A stretch of DNA of 64,000 nucleotides from Desulfitobacterium hafniense DCB-2 (GCF_000021925.1 NC_011830.1:5119001-5183000), one strand, 5' to 3'. Counted from the first letter of the stretch, positions 25,649 to 34,997 are shown. Notes: a model not told the origin generated them from the sequence alone. A program made the numbers and translations.

Positions 25649-26773
25649 CTATGCTTGAAGAAAATCTTCAGTAATCTTCGCGATCCGGCTTGCCGCCCGG
25701 CCGTCACCATAGGGGTTAACCGCATGAGCCATCTGTTCATAAGCTTCCTGATTACCCAGGAGGCGGCTCAGTTCCTGAAGAACTTTTTCATAGCTTGTTC
25801 CCACTAAAGATACGGTCCCGGCCTCCACCGCTTCGGGCCGCTCGGTGGTATCCCGAACCACCAGCACGGGGATTCCCAGGGAAGGGGCTTCTTCCTGAAT
25901 TCCTCCGGAATCGGTCAGAATGATATTGGCTTGAGCCTGAAGGTTGACAAAGGGTTCATAGTCCAGAGGCTCAATCATATGGACCCGGGGATTATGACCC
26001 AGAACTTCATTGACTACTTGGCGGACAGAGGGGTTCTTATGCACAGGGAACACCACATAAGTATCCGGATAATGCTCCAAAACCTCTGCTAAAGCCCGAT
26101 AGATCTGCCGCATAGGCTCACCGAGGTTTTCCCGGCGATGAGTGGTGACAAGAATCATGCGCTGTCCTGCACTCTGACCCAATATTTCCCTTAAGGCGGC
26201 ATCAGAGAAGGTATAATCCTTTTTTACAGTGGTCAGCAAGGCGTCGATCACTGTATTGCCTGTGACATATATTTTCTCTTCCGGGACCCCTTCAGCCAAT
26301 AAATTTCTTTTCGATGTTTCCGTAGGCGAAAAATGCAAATCCGTTAAAACTCCAGCCAGTTTGCGGTTCATTTCCTCCGGGAAAGGAGAATATTTATGGC
26401 CTGTGCGCAACCCCGCTTCCACATGACCTACGGGAATTTGAGCATAAAAGGCTGCTAAAGCCGCCACAAAGGTGGTTGTGGTATCTCCGTGGACCAGAAC
26501 CAGATCAGGCCTGGCTTGTTCCAGCACATCCTTCAGTCCTTGGAGGGCGCGGGTTGTAATGTCCGTTAAAGTCTGTCCCGCCTGCATAAGATTCAAGTCA
26601 TAATCCGGCTTAATCTGAAACAGCTCCAACACCTGATCCAGCATTTCCCGATGCTGGGCAGTCACAGCAATCTCACAGTGCAGAGACGTTCTTTTCAGCG
26701 CTTGAACAACGGGAGCCATCTTAATCGCTTCAGGCCGTGTCCCGAAGACTACCATAACCTTTTTACCTTCCAC
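25649..26773 (-). CDS. wecB: UDP-N-acetylglucosamine 2-epimerase
   Basis: 374 residues. Interconverts UDP-GlcNAc and UDP-ManNAc for wall teichoic acid or surface polysaccharide. Conserved motifs: FGTRPEAIKMAPVV, HGDTTTTF, HVEAGLRT, THRREN and ILTDSGGIQEEAPSLG. The GTG at 26773 has AAAGGAG nine bases upstream and gives the usual start just before KKVMVVFGTRPEA; earlier in-frame starts have no good site. A structured stretch and a dispersed repeat lie upstream. Confidence 0.95.
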   Translation of the reverse strand: MEGKKVMVVFGTRPEAIKMAPVVQALKRTSLHCEIAVTAQHREMLDQVLELFQIKPDYDLNLMQAGQTLTDITTRALQGLKDVLEQARPDLVLVHGDTTTTFVAALAAFYAQIPVGHVEAGLRTGHKYSPFPEEMNRKLAGVLTDLHFSPTETSKRNLLAEGVPEEKIYVTGNTVIDALLTTVKKDYTFSDAALREILGQSAGQRMILVTTHRRENLGEPMRQIYRALAEVLEHYPDTYVVFPVHKNPSVRQVVNEVLGHNPRVHMIEPLDYEPFVNLQAQANIILTDSGGIQEEAPSLGIPVLVVRDTTERPEAVEAGTVSLVGTSYEKVLQELSRLLGNQEAYEQMAHAVNPYGDGRAASRIAKITEDFLQA

Positions 26774-26850
26774 TTGAATACGCTCCTTTGCCATTAATGT
26801 ATCTTTCTTTATATCTGGGTCTTGTAGCTTTGCAGACAACGTACCTTCGG

Positions 26851-26903
26851 ACGTGAGATCCTGAAACCCTCCACCGGAGGCTTTCTAACATCAGATCTCA
26901 CGT
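26851..26903 (-). other. structured region upstream of wecB
   Basis: Outer arms ACGTGAGATC and GATCTCACGT are perfect complements and enclose an inner CCTCC-ACC-GGAGG hairpin. A further GCTAGG/CCTAGC stem lies just upstream (about 26920-26945). Could be a leader structure of wecB or a terminator of comEB; no T-run was seen. Confidence 0.5.
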
Positions 26904-26974
26904 ACTCAATAGCTCCAGAGCTAGGTCAGATAACTGCCTAGCATCCGTACCGCTTAAACTCGAAAACCAGCCCA

Positions 26975-27182
26975 AGGATTTTGTTTTACACAAGGGAAGC
27001 GACTTTAAGCGAGCGGAAACAAAACTTCGCGAAAAGCACGCAGCGGAGAAAGGTTGGAAACAGGACGTTTCCAACCCGCCATTGAGCAGGAGCGATTTGG
27101 CGGGGTACCTTTCGGAGCGGAGGACTTGAGCGGTAGTTTTGTCCGCGCAGCTTATGAAGCGACCGGTGTAAAACAAAATCCT
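26975..27182. repeat. dispersed repeat family I, copy A
   Basis: 208 bp bounded by a 17-bp perfect inverted repeat, AGGATTTTGTTTTACAC at the left and its complement at the right. Contains a 10-bp hairpin GGTTGGAAAC-N5-GTTTCCAACC at 27052-27076 and a CCGCCA/TGGCGG pair. A second copy in the opposite orientation is at 47403-47673. No plausible protein is encoded. It looks like a MITE or a structured extragenic repeat. Confidence 0.8.
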
Positions 27183-27221
27183 GGAGAATCAGCTTTCAGA
27201 TCCTTTCAATAATATGCTGAC

Positions 27222-27245
27222 AGGGCTAGGGAAATCCCTAGCCCT
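27222..27245 (-). terminator. hairpin after comEB
   Basis: AGGGCTAGGG-AAAT-CCCTAGCCCT, a perfect 10-bp stem nine bases after the comEB stop. A T-run is present only on the plus side, so termination on the minus strand would rest on stem strength. Confidence 0.5.
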
Positions 27246-27253
27246 TTTCTGCA

Positions 27254-27721
27254 TTATATTGAGTTGGGAAATTCCAGCTGAATAAGTTCCAGCTCAGCCT
27301 CGGCCGCCATCTCCAAAGCCAGTGAATCCGGGTAGGGATACAGGAAAAAGACCCGCTTTATCCCGGCATTAATGAGGAGCTTCGTGCAAAGCACACAGGG
27401 CTGAAATGTGGTATAGATATCCGCTCCATTAATAGAAACCCCATGCTTGGCTGCCTGAACCAAAGCATTTTGCTCCGCATGGACCGCCCGGCAAATCTCT
27501 GTCCGTTCTCCGGAAGGAATACCCAGCTGCTGTCTGAGGCAGCCTTTTTGGGCACAGTGACTCAATCCTGTAGGACTGCCGTTATAACCGGTGCTGAGGA
27601 TCTGCTTATCCTTGACGATCACAGCGCCCACTTGACGGCGCAGGCAGGTGGAGCGTCCGGCTACAACTTGTGCCATCTGCATAAAATATTCATCCCAACT
27701 GGGCCGTTCTAACTCTTTCAT
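27254..27721 (-). CDS. comEB: dCMP deaminase / ComE operon protein 2
   Basis: 155 residues. Zinc deaminase fold: HAEQNAL (ligand His and catalytic Glu) and PCVLCTKLL. The long insertion after TGYNGSPTG with CAQKGC and a further Cys is typical of dCMP deaminases, which supply dUMP for thymidylate. The ATG overlaps the end of upp by four bases (ATGA), so the two pyrimidine salvage genes are coupled. Confidence 0.92.
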   Translation of the reverse strand: MKELERPSWDEYFMQMAQVVAGRSTCLRRQVGAVIVKDKQILSTGYNGSPTGLSHCAQKGCLRQQLGIPSGERTEICRAVHAEQNALVQAAKHGVSINGADIYTTFQPCVLCTKLLINAGIKRVFFLYPYPDSLALEMAAEAELELIQLEFPNSI

Positions 27722-28347
27722 TTGGTACCAAACAACCGATCCCCGGCATCACCGAGACCCGGAATGATATAGCCGTGGTCGTTTAAATAATCGTCCACTG
27801 CCGCCACAAAAATATCCACATCGTCATGGTAGTTCTGAACTTCTTTGATCCCTTCCGGAGCAGCGATCAGGCACATCAGCTTGATGCTTTTTGCTCCCCT
27901 GTCTTTCAGAAAGGTGATGGCTGCCGTAGCCGATCCCCCCGTAGCCAGCATAGGATCAATGACGATCAAATCACGCTCTTCCACATCGGTAGGGAGTTTG
28001 CAGTAGTATTCCACCGGCTTCAGTGTTTCCGGATCCCGATAAAGCCCCACATGGCCAACTTTGGCGGTGGGGATTAATCTCAGCATGCCATCCACCATGC
28101 CCAGACCGGCTCTTAAGATCGGAATCAACCCGACTTTGCGTCCGGCTATTGCCTTGGCTGTCATCGTAGCCACCGGGGTCTTTACTTCCACATCCTGCAG
28201 AGGAAAATCCCGGGTCACTTCATAGGCCATAAGCATGGAAACTTCTTCTACCAGTTCACGAAAGTCTTTGGACCCTGTATTTTCGTCTCGGATTAAGGAT
28301 AATTTATGCTGTATCAAAGGATGATCCAGAATATGAACTTTTGCCAT
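27718..28347 (-). CDS. upp: uracil phosphoribosyltransferase
   Basis: 209 residues from the ATG at 28347 (GGAG nine bases upstream; an earlier TTG is less likely). Converts uracil and PRPP to UMP. The PRPP-binding loop IDPMLATGGSATAAI and the uracil-binding C-terminus YIIPGLGDAGDRLFGTK are intact. Sits between glyA and comEB, close to the Bacillus glyA-upp order. Confidence 0.96.
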   Translation of the reverse strand: MAKVHILDHPLIQHKLSLIRDENTGSKDFRELVEEVSMLMAYEVTRDFPLQDVEVKTPVATMTAKAIAGRKVGLIPILRAGLGMVDGMLRLIPTAKVGHVGLYRDPETLKPVEYYCKLPTDVEERDLIVIDPMLATGGSATAAITFLKDRGAKSIKLMCLIAAPEGIKEVQNYHDDVDIFVAAVDDYLNDHGYIIPGLGDAGDRLFGTK

Positions 28348-28359
28348 GGGTGTCAACTC

Positions 28360-29613
28360 CTAATCTAGATTTGGGTAGAGCGGGTATTCCGCGCAGAGTG
28401 CTGCAACCATATCCCGGGCTTTGGCAGCCCCCGCTTCATTGGGTTCTGATAAAGCAATGTCGATGGCTGCGGCAATCTTTTTCATCGCCAGGGTATCCAT
28501 ACCGCGGCTGGTCACGGCAGGGGTGCCGATGCGGATGCCGCTGGTTACCATAGGGCTGGCCGGATCATAGGGGATGGTGTTCTTATTCACCGTAATACCG
28601 ACCTCATCTAAAATATACTCTGCTTCTTTCCCTGTCAAGCCTTTAGACCGTACATCCACAAGCATCAAATGGTTGTCCGTACCTCCGGAAACGATGCGGA
28701 AGCCTTTTTCCGCCAGAGTTTCCGATAATACTTTAGCATTCTCCACAATGCGTTTTTGATATTCCACGAATTCCGGCTTTAAAGCCTCGCCGAAGGCAAC
28801 AGCCTTAGCCGCGATCACATGCATCAGCGGGCCGCCCTGAATGCCGGGGAAGATGGCTTTATCGATAGCTTTGGCAAATTCTTCTTGGCATAGAATCAGT
28901 CCCCCCCGGGGGCCCCGCAGGGTTTTATGAGTGGTGGTGGTTACAAAATGTGCGTAGGGAACAGGGTTTTGATGAAGCCCGGCTGCCACCAGGCCCGCAA
29001 TATGGGCCATATCCACCATGAAGTAAGAGTCTGCCTCATCGGCAATTTCTCTTAAGCGGGCAAAGTCGATTTGTCTGGGATAGGCACTGGCTCCCGCTAC
29101 AATCAGCTTAGGGCGATGCTCAAGGGCTAATTGGCGCACCACATCATAATCAATGCGTTCGGTGACTTGATCCACCCCATAGGCGACAAAGTTATAATAC
29201 ATCCCGGAGATATTCACCGGGCTGCCGTGGGTTAAATGACCCCCATGGGAAAGATTCATGCCGAGAACCGTATCCCCGGGTTTAAGCATGGCAAAATATA
29301 CAGCGGTATTAGCCTGGGCGCCGGAATGAGGCTGGACATTGGCATGTTCCGCACCAAAAAGCTTTTTCACCCGCTCCCGGGCCAGATCCTCAACGATATC
29401 CACATACTCACAGCCGCCATAATAGCGTTTTCCCGGATATCCTTCCGCATACTTATTGGTAAGAACGGAACCCTGGGCGGCCATGACCGCTCGGCTCACA
29501 AAATTCTCTGAGGCAATCAGCTCGATTTTATAGCGCTGCCTTTGTTCCTCCTGGGCAATAGCCTCCGCCACTTCGGGATCCTGAGGGAGAATCCATTCCT
29601 TAATATAATCCAT
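28360..29613 (-). CDS. glyA: serine hydroxymethyltransferase
   Basis: 417 residues from the ATG at 29613 with GGAGTG upstream; longer in-frame starts lack a site. PLP enzyme making glycine and methylene-tetrahydrofolate from serine. The PLP lysine is in VTTTTHKTLRGPRGG, and the N-terminus has KIELIASENFVS. Followed by upp after 12 bp. Confidence 0.97.
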   Translation of the reverse strand: MDYIKEWILPQDPEVAEAIAQEEQRQRYKIELIASENFVSRAVMAAQGSVLTNKYAEGYPGKRYYGGCEYVDIVEDLARERVKKLFGAEHANVQPHSGAQANTAVYFAMLKPGDTVLGMNLSHGGHLTHGSPVNISGMYYNFVAYGVDQVTERIDYDVVRQLALEHRPKLIVAGASAYPRQIDFARLREIADEADSYFMVDMAHIAGLVAAGLHQNPVPYAHFVTTTTHKTLRGPRGGLILCQEEFAKAIDKAIFPGIQGGPLMHVIAAKAVAFGEALKPEFVEYQKRIVENAKVLSETLAEKGFRIVSGGTDNHLMLVDVRSKGLTGKEAEYILDEVGITVNKNTIPYDPASPMVTSGIRIGTPAVTSRGMDTLAMKKIAAAIDIALSEPNEAGAAKARDMVAALCAEYPLYPNLD

Positions 29614-29663
29614 ATTACCCACACTCCTGCCTCTAAAGATTAAACGAGACTTATTGAAAATCA

Positions 29664-30212
29664 TCATACTACGGGGTACATCGCCCTCGGGCCGCCGATC
29701 AGCCGCGGCCGGGTTCTGGCCATGGTAAGGTGGGCATGGCCGATTGACTTAATGGAAGGGCGTATGGGTACAACCACCGGCCGCAGGTGCATCCCGATAA
29801 AGGTATCTCCTACATCAATTCCGGCATGCCCGCGGATGGTTTCCACCATCATCGGTGCTTGATAGTTCTGCCAAGCTTTAACCGCCATGGAGCCTCCGGC
29901 CAGCAGGGAAGGGACCACGGTTACGGCATCAAGGCCGTACTGGTCCACACAAGCTTCTTCCACCACCAGAGCGCGGTTCAAATGTTCACAGGCCTGAATA
30001 GCCAAATAGAGCTCCCGCGCCCTGACTTTGGCTAATAAAGGGGGAAGAAGGGCCTCTGCCACCTCTTCGCTGCTTGCCTTCCCGATATGTTGTCCCATAA
30101 CCTCACTGGTACTGCAGCCAAGCACGACGATTTGCCTGGGTTTTAAACCAGCTTGGGCAAAGAATTCTTCTAAAGCTTGATTCCAGGCTTTATCCATATC
30201 CTCAAAATTCAT
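29664..30212 (-). CDS. ywlG: YwlG family protein (TIGR01440, DUF436)
   Basis: 182 residues. Conserved hypothetical protein found beside glyA in many Firmicutes. Recognisable segments are VVLGCSTSEVMGQHIGKASSEEVA, CEHLNRALVVE and IDVGDTFIGMHLRPV. No membrane segment, function unknown. 50 bp from glyA and 24 bp from rpiB, probably one operon. Confidence 0.88.
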   Translation of the reverse strand: MNFEDMDKAWNQALEEFFAQAGLKPRQIVVLGCSTSEVMGQHIGKASSEEVAEALLPPLLAKVRARELYLAIQACEHLNRALVVEEACVDQYGLDAVTVVPSLLAGGSMAVKAWQNYQAPMMVETIRGHAGIDVGDTFIGMHLRPVVVPIRPSIKSIGHAHLTMARTRPRLIGGPRAMYPVV

Positions 30213-30236
30213 TGATGATTGCCTCCGTACAGGGAA

Positions 30237-30686
30237 TTAGAGAGTATCTCCTTTTTCAATGGCCTCGATGAGATCGACCCGACAAGCATGTCGTCCACCG
30301 GCAAAAGGAGTTTTAACAAACATATCCACGATATCCAAGGCCAAGCCCAAACCGGTGACTCTGCCTCCGAGAGCCAGGATATTGGCATTATTATGTTCCC
30401 GCGCCATACGTGCGGAATAGGTCTCAGTGCAGACTGCAGCACGAACCCCTGGTACTTTATTGGCAGCGATGGAGATCCCTAAGCCCGTACCACAGACCAC
30501 AATTCCTAAGTCTGCTTTGCCTTTAGTCACTGCATCACCTACATAGAAACCATACCTGGGATACTCCACAGAATCTTTAGTGTTGGTGCCGAAATCCAGA
30601 ATCTCAATCCCTTGTTCTTCTAAATGGGCACGAATCTCATTTTTAAGTTCGTACCCCCCATGATCTGCTCCTAGTGCAATTTTCAA
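30237..30686 (-). CDS. rpiB: ribose-5-phosphate isomerase B
   Basis: 149 residues from the TTG at 30686, six bases after GGAGGTG. Interconverts ribose-5-phosphate and ribulose-5-phosphate. Starts KIALGADHGGYELK; the catalytic cysteine loop is IVVCGTGLGISIAANK, and REHNNANILALGGRV is conserved. Equivalent to B. subtilis ywlF in the same neighbourhood. Confidence 0.95.
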   Translation of the reverse strand: MKIALGADHGGYELKNEIRAHLEEQGIEILDFGTNTKDSVEYPRYGFYVGDAVTKGKADLGIVVCGTGLGISIAANKVPGVRAAVCTETYSARMAREHNNANILALGGRVTGLGLALDIVDMFVKTPFAGGRHACRVDLIEAIEKGDTL

Positions 30687-30740
30687 AAGGGACACCTCCA
30701 ATATCTATAGCAGTTTTCTACATTAATCAGCCAATCCCTG

Positions 30741-30793
30741 CCTAATACTCTGTAATACTTAAAACTTGCCTTGCCCGGCGAGGAAAATTTTCG
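30741..30793. repeat. dispersed repeat family II, partial copy
   Basis: About 53 bp resembling the left arm of the full element at 34998-35164: TACTCTGT, CTTAAAACTTG and CCCGGCGAGGAAAATTTTCG are shared. No right arm is visible. Lies between rpiB and ywlE. Confidence 0.65.
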
Positions 30794-30863
30794 CACATAA
30801 TAGCCATCGCGCCTTAGTTTGTCCATGATTTTCCCAAGCTATGATTACTGAAAGCAGCCTCGT

Positions 30864-31310
30864 TCAATGCCGCCCCTCCAGGCTTGCTTTGACCTTATGG
30901 AGCAAAACCTCCATGTCTTCCGCACACCGGCGGTACCGCTCCACACTTCCGCCCCAGGGATCCGGAATATCCTGATCTTTTCCGTCTCCGGCCCAGCGCC
31001 CCAACCTCTTGATTTTCGCGGCAAACTCAGGGAAGGCCCCCTTAAGCTGCACCTCGTGAGCACCGGTCATGGGAATAATCCAATCTGCAGAAGCCAGGAT
31101 TTCCCTGCGAGCCAAGCGAGCTTGATGTGACGTGAGATCGATGCCTTTTTCCTTTAAGACCTGAACCGCCTGGGCAGCGGCAGGCTCTCCCTCCCAAGCT
31201 GCTAAACCTGCGGACTCCACCTGGATATCCGCTCCCAAAATCTCCCTGGCTAAACCTTCAGCCATGGGGCTCCGGCATGTATTGCCGGTACAAACAAATA
31301 CAATTCGCAC
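30864..31310 (-). CDS. ywlE: low-molecular-weight phosphatase, probably protein-arginine phosphatase
   Basis: 148 residues. The P-loop VCTGNTCRSPMAEGLA holds the nucleophilic Cys and Arg, and DIPDPWGG supplies the acid Asp. The Thr inside CTGNTCRS is the residue that gives B. subtilis YwlE its phosphoarginine preference, where tyrosine phosphatases usually have Ile or Leu. It probably opposes McsB kinase; McsB is not in this window. Gap of 12 bp to mntP. Confidence 0.85.
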   Translation of the reverse strand: MRIVFVCTGNTCRSPMAEGLAREILGADIQVESAGLAAWEGEPAAAQAVQVLKEKGIDLTSHQARLARREILASADWIIPMTGAHEVQLKGAFPEFAAKIKRLGRWAGDGKDQDIPDPWGGSVERYRRCAEDMEVLLHKVKASLEGRH

Positions 31311-31322
31311 GCCCGACTACTC

Positions 31323-31910
31323 CTATCCCAATAACATCCTTAGACCAATGATCACGAGAACAAAGCCCCCGACGATTTCAGCCCGTTTTCCCAGCCAGGA
31401 ACCTACATAGCGGCCGAGGACCAAACCGCCCCCCATCATGATTCCCGCTACAGTACCCATAACCAGAACCGTAAGCCCGATGCGGCTGTCCACTGTCCCT
31501 AAAGAAAATCCTACACTAAGGGCGTCCAGGCTTACACTGGCTGCCAAAGCATACATACCGATGCCGCTCAGGGAAACCCCGGTGGGCAATTGCCGGCGAT
31601 TAAGATTTGCTCTGGCTTTCGAAAGAGGAATATATTCCGCCTCCGGTCTCCAGACATGGAAAATCATCCGTCCCCCTAACCAGAGGAGCACCAGGGCACC
31701 TATCCCTTTGGCTAAATGACCGAGAAACATTCCCAGAGTCTGTCCTAAAAACAGCCCCCCTAAGGGCATAAAAACATGAAAGACAGCCACCAACAGAGAA
31801 AGCCTTAAGGTCATCCTTTTTCCGACTCCTACCAGGCCGATAGCCAAGGCCAGAGAAAAGGCATCCGCCCCTAAAGCAACGGACAGAGCCAAGATCCATG
31901 CAAGATTCAA
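31323..31910 (-). CDS. mntP: manganese efflux pump MntP family
   Basis: 195 residues from the TTG at 31910, eight bases after AGGAGG. Six hydrophobic segments in two similar halves, each with acidic residues in the helix (GADAFSLALAIG, SLDALSVGFSLG), the pattern of MntP/YwlD exporters. Same position as ywlD in Bacillus, between ywlE and ywlC. Confidence 0.85.
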   Translation of the reverse strand: MNLAWILALSVALGADAFSLALAIGLVGVGKRMTLRLSLLVAVFHVFMPLGGLFLGQTLGMFLGHLAKGIGALVLLWLGGRMIFHVWRPEAEYIPLSKARANLNRRQLPTGVSLSGIGMYALAASVSLDALSVGFSLGTVDSRIGLTVLVMGTVAGIMMGGGLVLGRYVGSWLGKRAEIVGGFVLVIIGLRMLLG

Positions 31911-31982
31911 TCCCCATTCCTCCTGTTCGAAGGTAGAATACAATATCTCTGTAATTCTATGCCATGGGGGGAGGTTGCATGC

Positions 31983-33029
31983 TTACACCCGCATAACCCT
32001 CTGTCCGGAAGCCTTCTGCAGCCGGTTCATGATGGCGAAACCCAGACCCTTTTCGGAAACTCCTTCGGCCAGGATCATATCCATGCCCTGCTCATCACAG
32101 AGCCTTAAACCCTGGTAGAGGTTCCCGGCTACCTCTTCAGGATGATGCTCCGATCCTAAGACAAAGAGCAGATCCGGAAGCTGGCTGTGCAGCTCTGGCG
32201 CACTTTCCAGGGTGCAGAGAATGCCTACCTTCTTCAACCGGGAATGCCCCTTGCGAAGCTCGTCTTTTATTTTGCGGATCACGTTTTTCCTCTCACCAAT
32301 AAGCAAGGTCAGCTCCCCCTTGGGGGCATAATGGCGGTATTTCATGCCGGGAGCCTTCGGTGCCTGATCCGGTGCAGGGCGATCCACCGCCACTTCTCCC
32401 AAGACTTCCTCCAGCTGCTCTTTGGTGATGCCTCCCGGACGAAGGATGGTCGGCACTTCACCTGTCAAATCCAGGACTGTGGATTCAACACCCACGGCGC
32501 AAGGTCCCCCATCCAAGATCAGGGGAATCTTGCCCTTTAAATCCTTCCAGACGTGAATTCCCCGGGTAGGGCTGGGCTTCCCGGAAAGATTGGCACTGGG
32601 GGCAGCGATGGGAACCCCGGCCTCCTTAATGAGCTCCAGAGCCACCGGGTGTTGGGGCATCCGAATGGCCACAGTTCCTAAGCCCCCGCTGACCACATCC
32701 GGTACAAAGGCGGTCTTTTCCAGGACCAGGGTCAAGGGACCCGGCCAAAACTTATCTGCACAAAGGGCTGCTTGAGGGGTCCATTCCTCCACCAGCCTTT
32801 TGACCATTGCCAAGTCTGAGATATGAACGATCAGAGGATTATCCTGAGGTCTGCCCTTGACTTTAAAAATCTCCTGGCAGGCATGGGCATCCATGGCATT
32901 AGCCCCTAAACCATAGACCGTCTCCGTGGGCAAGGCCACCAATTGCCCTTCGCGAATCAGCTGGGCTGCCTCTTTAATCCACTCTGTCTGAGGATGCTGT
33001 GCATCGATCGTCACCCGTTTTGTTTGCAA
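31983..33029 (-). CDS. tsaC: L-threonylcarbamoyladenylate synthase (Sua5/YwlC)
   Basis: 348 residues from the TTG at 33029 with AGGTGAG upstream, leaving 5 bp after prmC. Makes threonylcarbamoyl-AMP for the t6A37 tRNA modification. The YrdC-type domain (about 15-205) has the signature LVALPTETVYGLGANAMDA and the KGRPQDNPLIVHI loop; a C-terminal Sua5 domain follows (RHYAPKGELTLL), which separates it from short TsaC proteins. Confidence 0.94.
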   Translation of the reverse strand: MQTKRVTIDAQHPQTEWIKEAAQLIREGQLVALPTETVYGLGANAMDAHACQEIFKVKGRPQDNPLIVHISDLAMVKRLVEEWTPQAALCADKFWPGPLTLVLEKTAFVPDVVSGGLGTVAIRMPQHPVALELIKEAGVPIAAPSANLSGKPSPTRGIHVWKDLKGKIPLILDGGPCAVGVESTVLDLTGEVPTILRPGGITKEQLEEVLGEVAVDRPAPDQAPKAPGMKYRHYAPKGELTLLIGERKNVIRKIKDELRKGHSRLKKVGILCTLESAPELHSQLPDLLFVLGSEHHPEEVAGNLYQGLRLCDEQGMDMILAEGVSEKGLGFAIMNRLQKASGQRVMRV

Positions 33030-33034
33030 AATTC

Positions 33035-33892
33035 TCACCTCGCGAAAACTACCCGATCTCTTCCCCCCAAATCCTGAAGGATCTGAGTCTGGAAGCCCTG
33101 TTGCTGAAAAAGTTCTGCCACCGAATTTCCTTGCTGCCAACCGATCTCCATCAGGATTATACCCTTCTCCCTGAGCAGGGAACGGCCTTCCCGGGCCAGC
33201 TCCCGATAAAAATCCAGGCCGTCTGCTCCGCCCAGAAAAGCCATCCGCGGTTCTTTAGCTAGTTCCGGGGCCAGTTCCCCATATTCTGCCTGGGTTACAT
33301 AGGGCGGATTGCTTACGATAAGATCCCAGCTATCCCCGCGAAGGGGTTCTAAAAAATCCCCTTGACGCCATTGGATCCGCACCCCAAGCCGCTCGCCATT
33401 GAACCGTGCCACATCCAGGGCATCCCTGGATAAGTCTGTCCCAACAACTTCAGCCTGAGGCCAAAAGTGAGCAATACTGATCGCCAAAGCTCCGCTGCCT
33501 GTGCAGAGATCCGCGATGTGGGGGGATTCCTCGCTACCTCCCCTATCCGCTGAATGCTGCCATTCCTTTTTTAATTCCAGGACCTTTTCCACGAGGATCT
33601 CTGTGTCTGCCCTGGGAATCAGAACTCTTTCATCCACATAAAAATCAAGCCCCATAAATTCCTGGTGCTTTACAATGTATTGAAGAGGTTCCCGCCTGGC
33701 CCTGCGGCTAATCATCTGTTGATAAGCAGCCTCCTGCTCAGGGCCAAGGGTTTGCTCTCTCTCCAAATAAAGTTGTTCCCGCCTTAAGCTGAGAATATGC
33801 CCAAGCAGGAGATCCGCATCCCAGCGCGGATTGTCCACTTGGGCAAGGTTTAATTCCTGCTCTCCCCATAAAAGAGCATCAATGATCCGCAT
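33035..33892 (-). CDS. prmC: peptide chain release factor N5-glutamine methyltransferase
   Basis: 285 residues. Methylates the GGQ glutamine of release factors. SAM-binding motif IADLCTGSGALAISIAH, catalytic VSNPPYVT and N-terminal helical domain. Starts in TAATG shared with the prfA stop, so its translation is coupled to its substrate gene. Confidence 0.95.
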   Translation of the reverse strand: MRIIDALLWGEQELNLAQVDNPRWDADLLLGHILSLRREQLYLEREQTLGPEQEAAYQQMISRRARREPLQYIVKHQEFMGLDFYVDERVLIPRADTEILVEKVLELKKEWQHSADRGGSEESPHIADLCTGSGALAISIAHFWPQAEVVGTDLSRDALDVARFNGERLGVRIQWRQGDFLEPLRGDSWDLIVSNPPYVTQAEYGELAPELAKEPRMAFLGGADGLDFYRELAREGRSLLREKGIILMEIGWQQGNSVAELFQQQGFQTQILQDLGGRDRVVFAR

Positions 33893-34959
33893 TATGCCTC
33901 CGATTTCAGACGCTCGGCTTGATCCGTTGTAATCAAGGCATTGATCACCTCATCCAGCTCTCCTAACAAGATGGAATCCAGGCGATGGAGGGTCAAGCCG
34001 ATACGGTGGTCTGTCACCCGGCCTTGAGGGAAGTTATAGGTGCGGATTCGCTCACTGCGATCCCCGGTTCCCACCTGACTGCGGCGCTCACTGGCCAATT
34101 CGCCCATAGCCTCTTCCTGAGCACGCTCCAGGAGACGGGCCCGCAGAACCCGCAGGGCTTTTTCTTTGTTCTTCAGCTGAGACTTCTCGTCTTGGCAGGA
34201 GACAACAGTACCTGTGGGAACGTGGGTGATGCGAACCGCGGATTGAGTGGTATTGACCGACTGTCCCCCGGGACCGCTGGAGCAGAAGATATCAATGCGC
34301 AAATCGTTGGGGTTGATGGCAACATCCACTTCTTCCGCCTCGGGAAGCACCGCCACCGTGGTGGTGGAGGTATGAATCCGGCCGCCGGACTCTGTCGTGG
34401 GTACCCGCTGCACCCGATGAACGCCGCTTTCAAACTTCAGCTTGCTATAAGCTCCTTGTCCTTCGATAAGGAAAATAATTTCTTTAAAGCCCCCGATATC
34501 GGTGTAACTGGCGCTTAAAAGCTCTGTGCGCCAGCCTTGGTGTTCAGCGTATTTGGTGTACATGCGATAGAGATCCCCGGCAAAAAGCGCCGCCTCTTCG
34601 CCCCCCGCACCGGCACGGATTTCCATAATGACGTTTTTATCATCATTAGGGTCTTTGGGCAAGAGCAGAATTCTCATTTTCTCTTCCAGCTCATCCCGCT
34701 TTTCGGTGAGTTCCTCAAGCTCCAGCTCAGCCATTTCCTTAAATTCAGGGTCTAACTTTTCCTCAAGCAGTCCCTGTGTCTCTTCCAGATGTTTCACAAC
34801 TTCAGAATACTCACGGAAGGCTTCCACAATATCCGTCATTCCCGCTTGAGCTTTGGCATATTTTTGCCATTCGCTCTGGTTGCCGATGACCTCAGGATCG
34901 CTTAAGAGCTGGGTCAGCTCGTCATAGCGCCTTTCAATTTCAATTAATTTTCTTTGCAT
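33892..34959 (-). CDS. prfA: peptide chain release factor 1
   Basis: 355 residues from the ATG at 34959, seven bases after GAGGTG. Releases peptides at UAA and UAG. The stop-reading loop is RVPTTESGGRIHTST (a PxT motif), and the catalytic GGQ is in SSGPGGQSVNTTQSAVR. Nothing in the sequence suggests reduced UAG reading, although this organism also decodes UAG as pyrrolysine. Confidence 0.97.
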   Translation of the reverse strand: MQRKLIEIERRYDELTQLLSDPEVIGNQSEWQKYAKAQAGMTDIVEAFREYSEVVKHLEETQGLLEEKLDPEFKEMAELELEELTEKRDELEEKMRILLLPKDPNDDKNVIMEIRAGAGGEEAALFAGDLYRMYTKYAEHQGWRTELLSASYTDIGGFKEIIFLIEGQGAYSKLKFESGVHRVQRVPTTESGGRIHTSTTTVAVLPEAEEVDVAINPNDLRIDIFCSSGPGGQSVNTTQSAVRITHVPTGTVVSCQDEKSQLKNKEKALRVLRARLLERAQEEAMGELASERRSQVGTGDRSERIRTYNFPQGRVTDHRIGLTLHRLDSILLGELDEVINALITTDQAERLKSEA

Positions 34960-34997
34960 TAATTCACACCTCAAGTAGCCATTTAAATTTAGTATTT

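Noticed and set aside
26898..27176. 92-codon minus-strand frame in the repeat copy A
   Set aside because: It lies on a dispersed repeat with terminal inverted repeats; the equivalent frame in copy B is not preserved as a protein.
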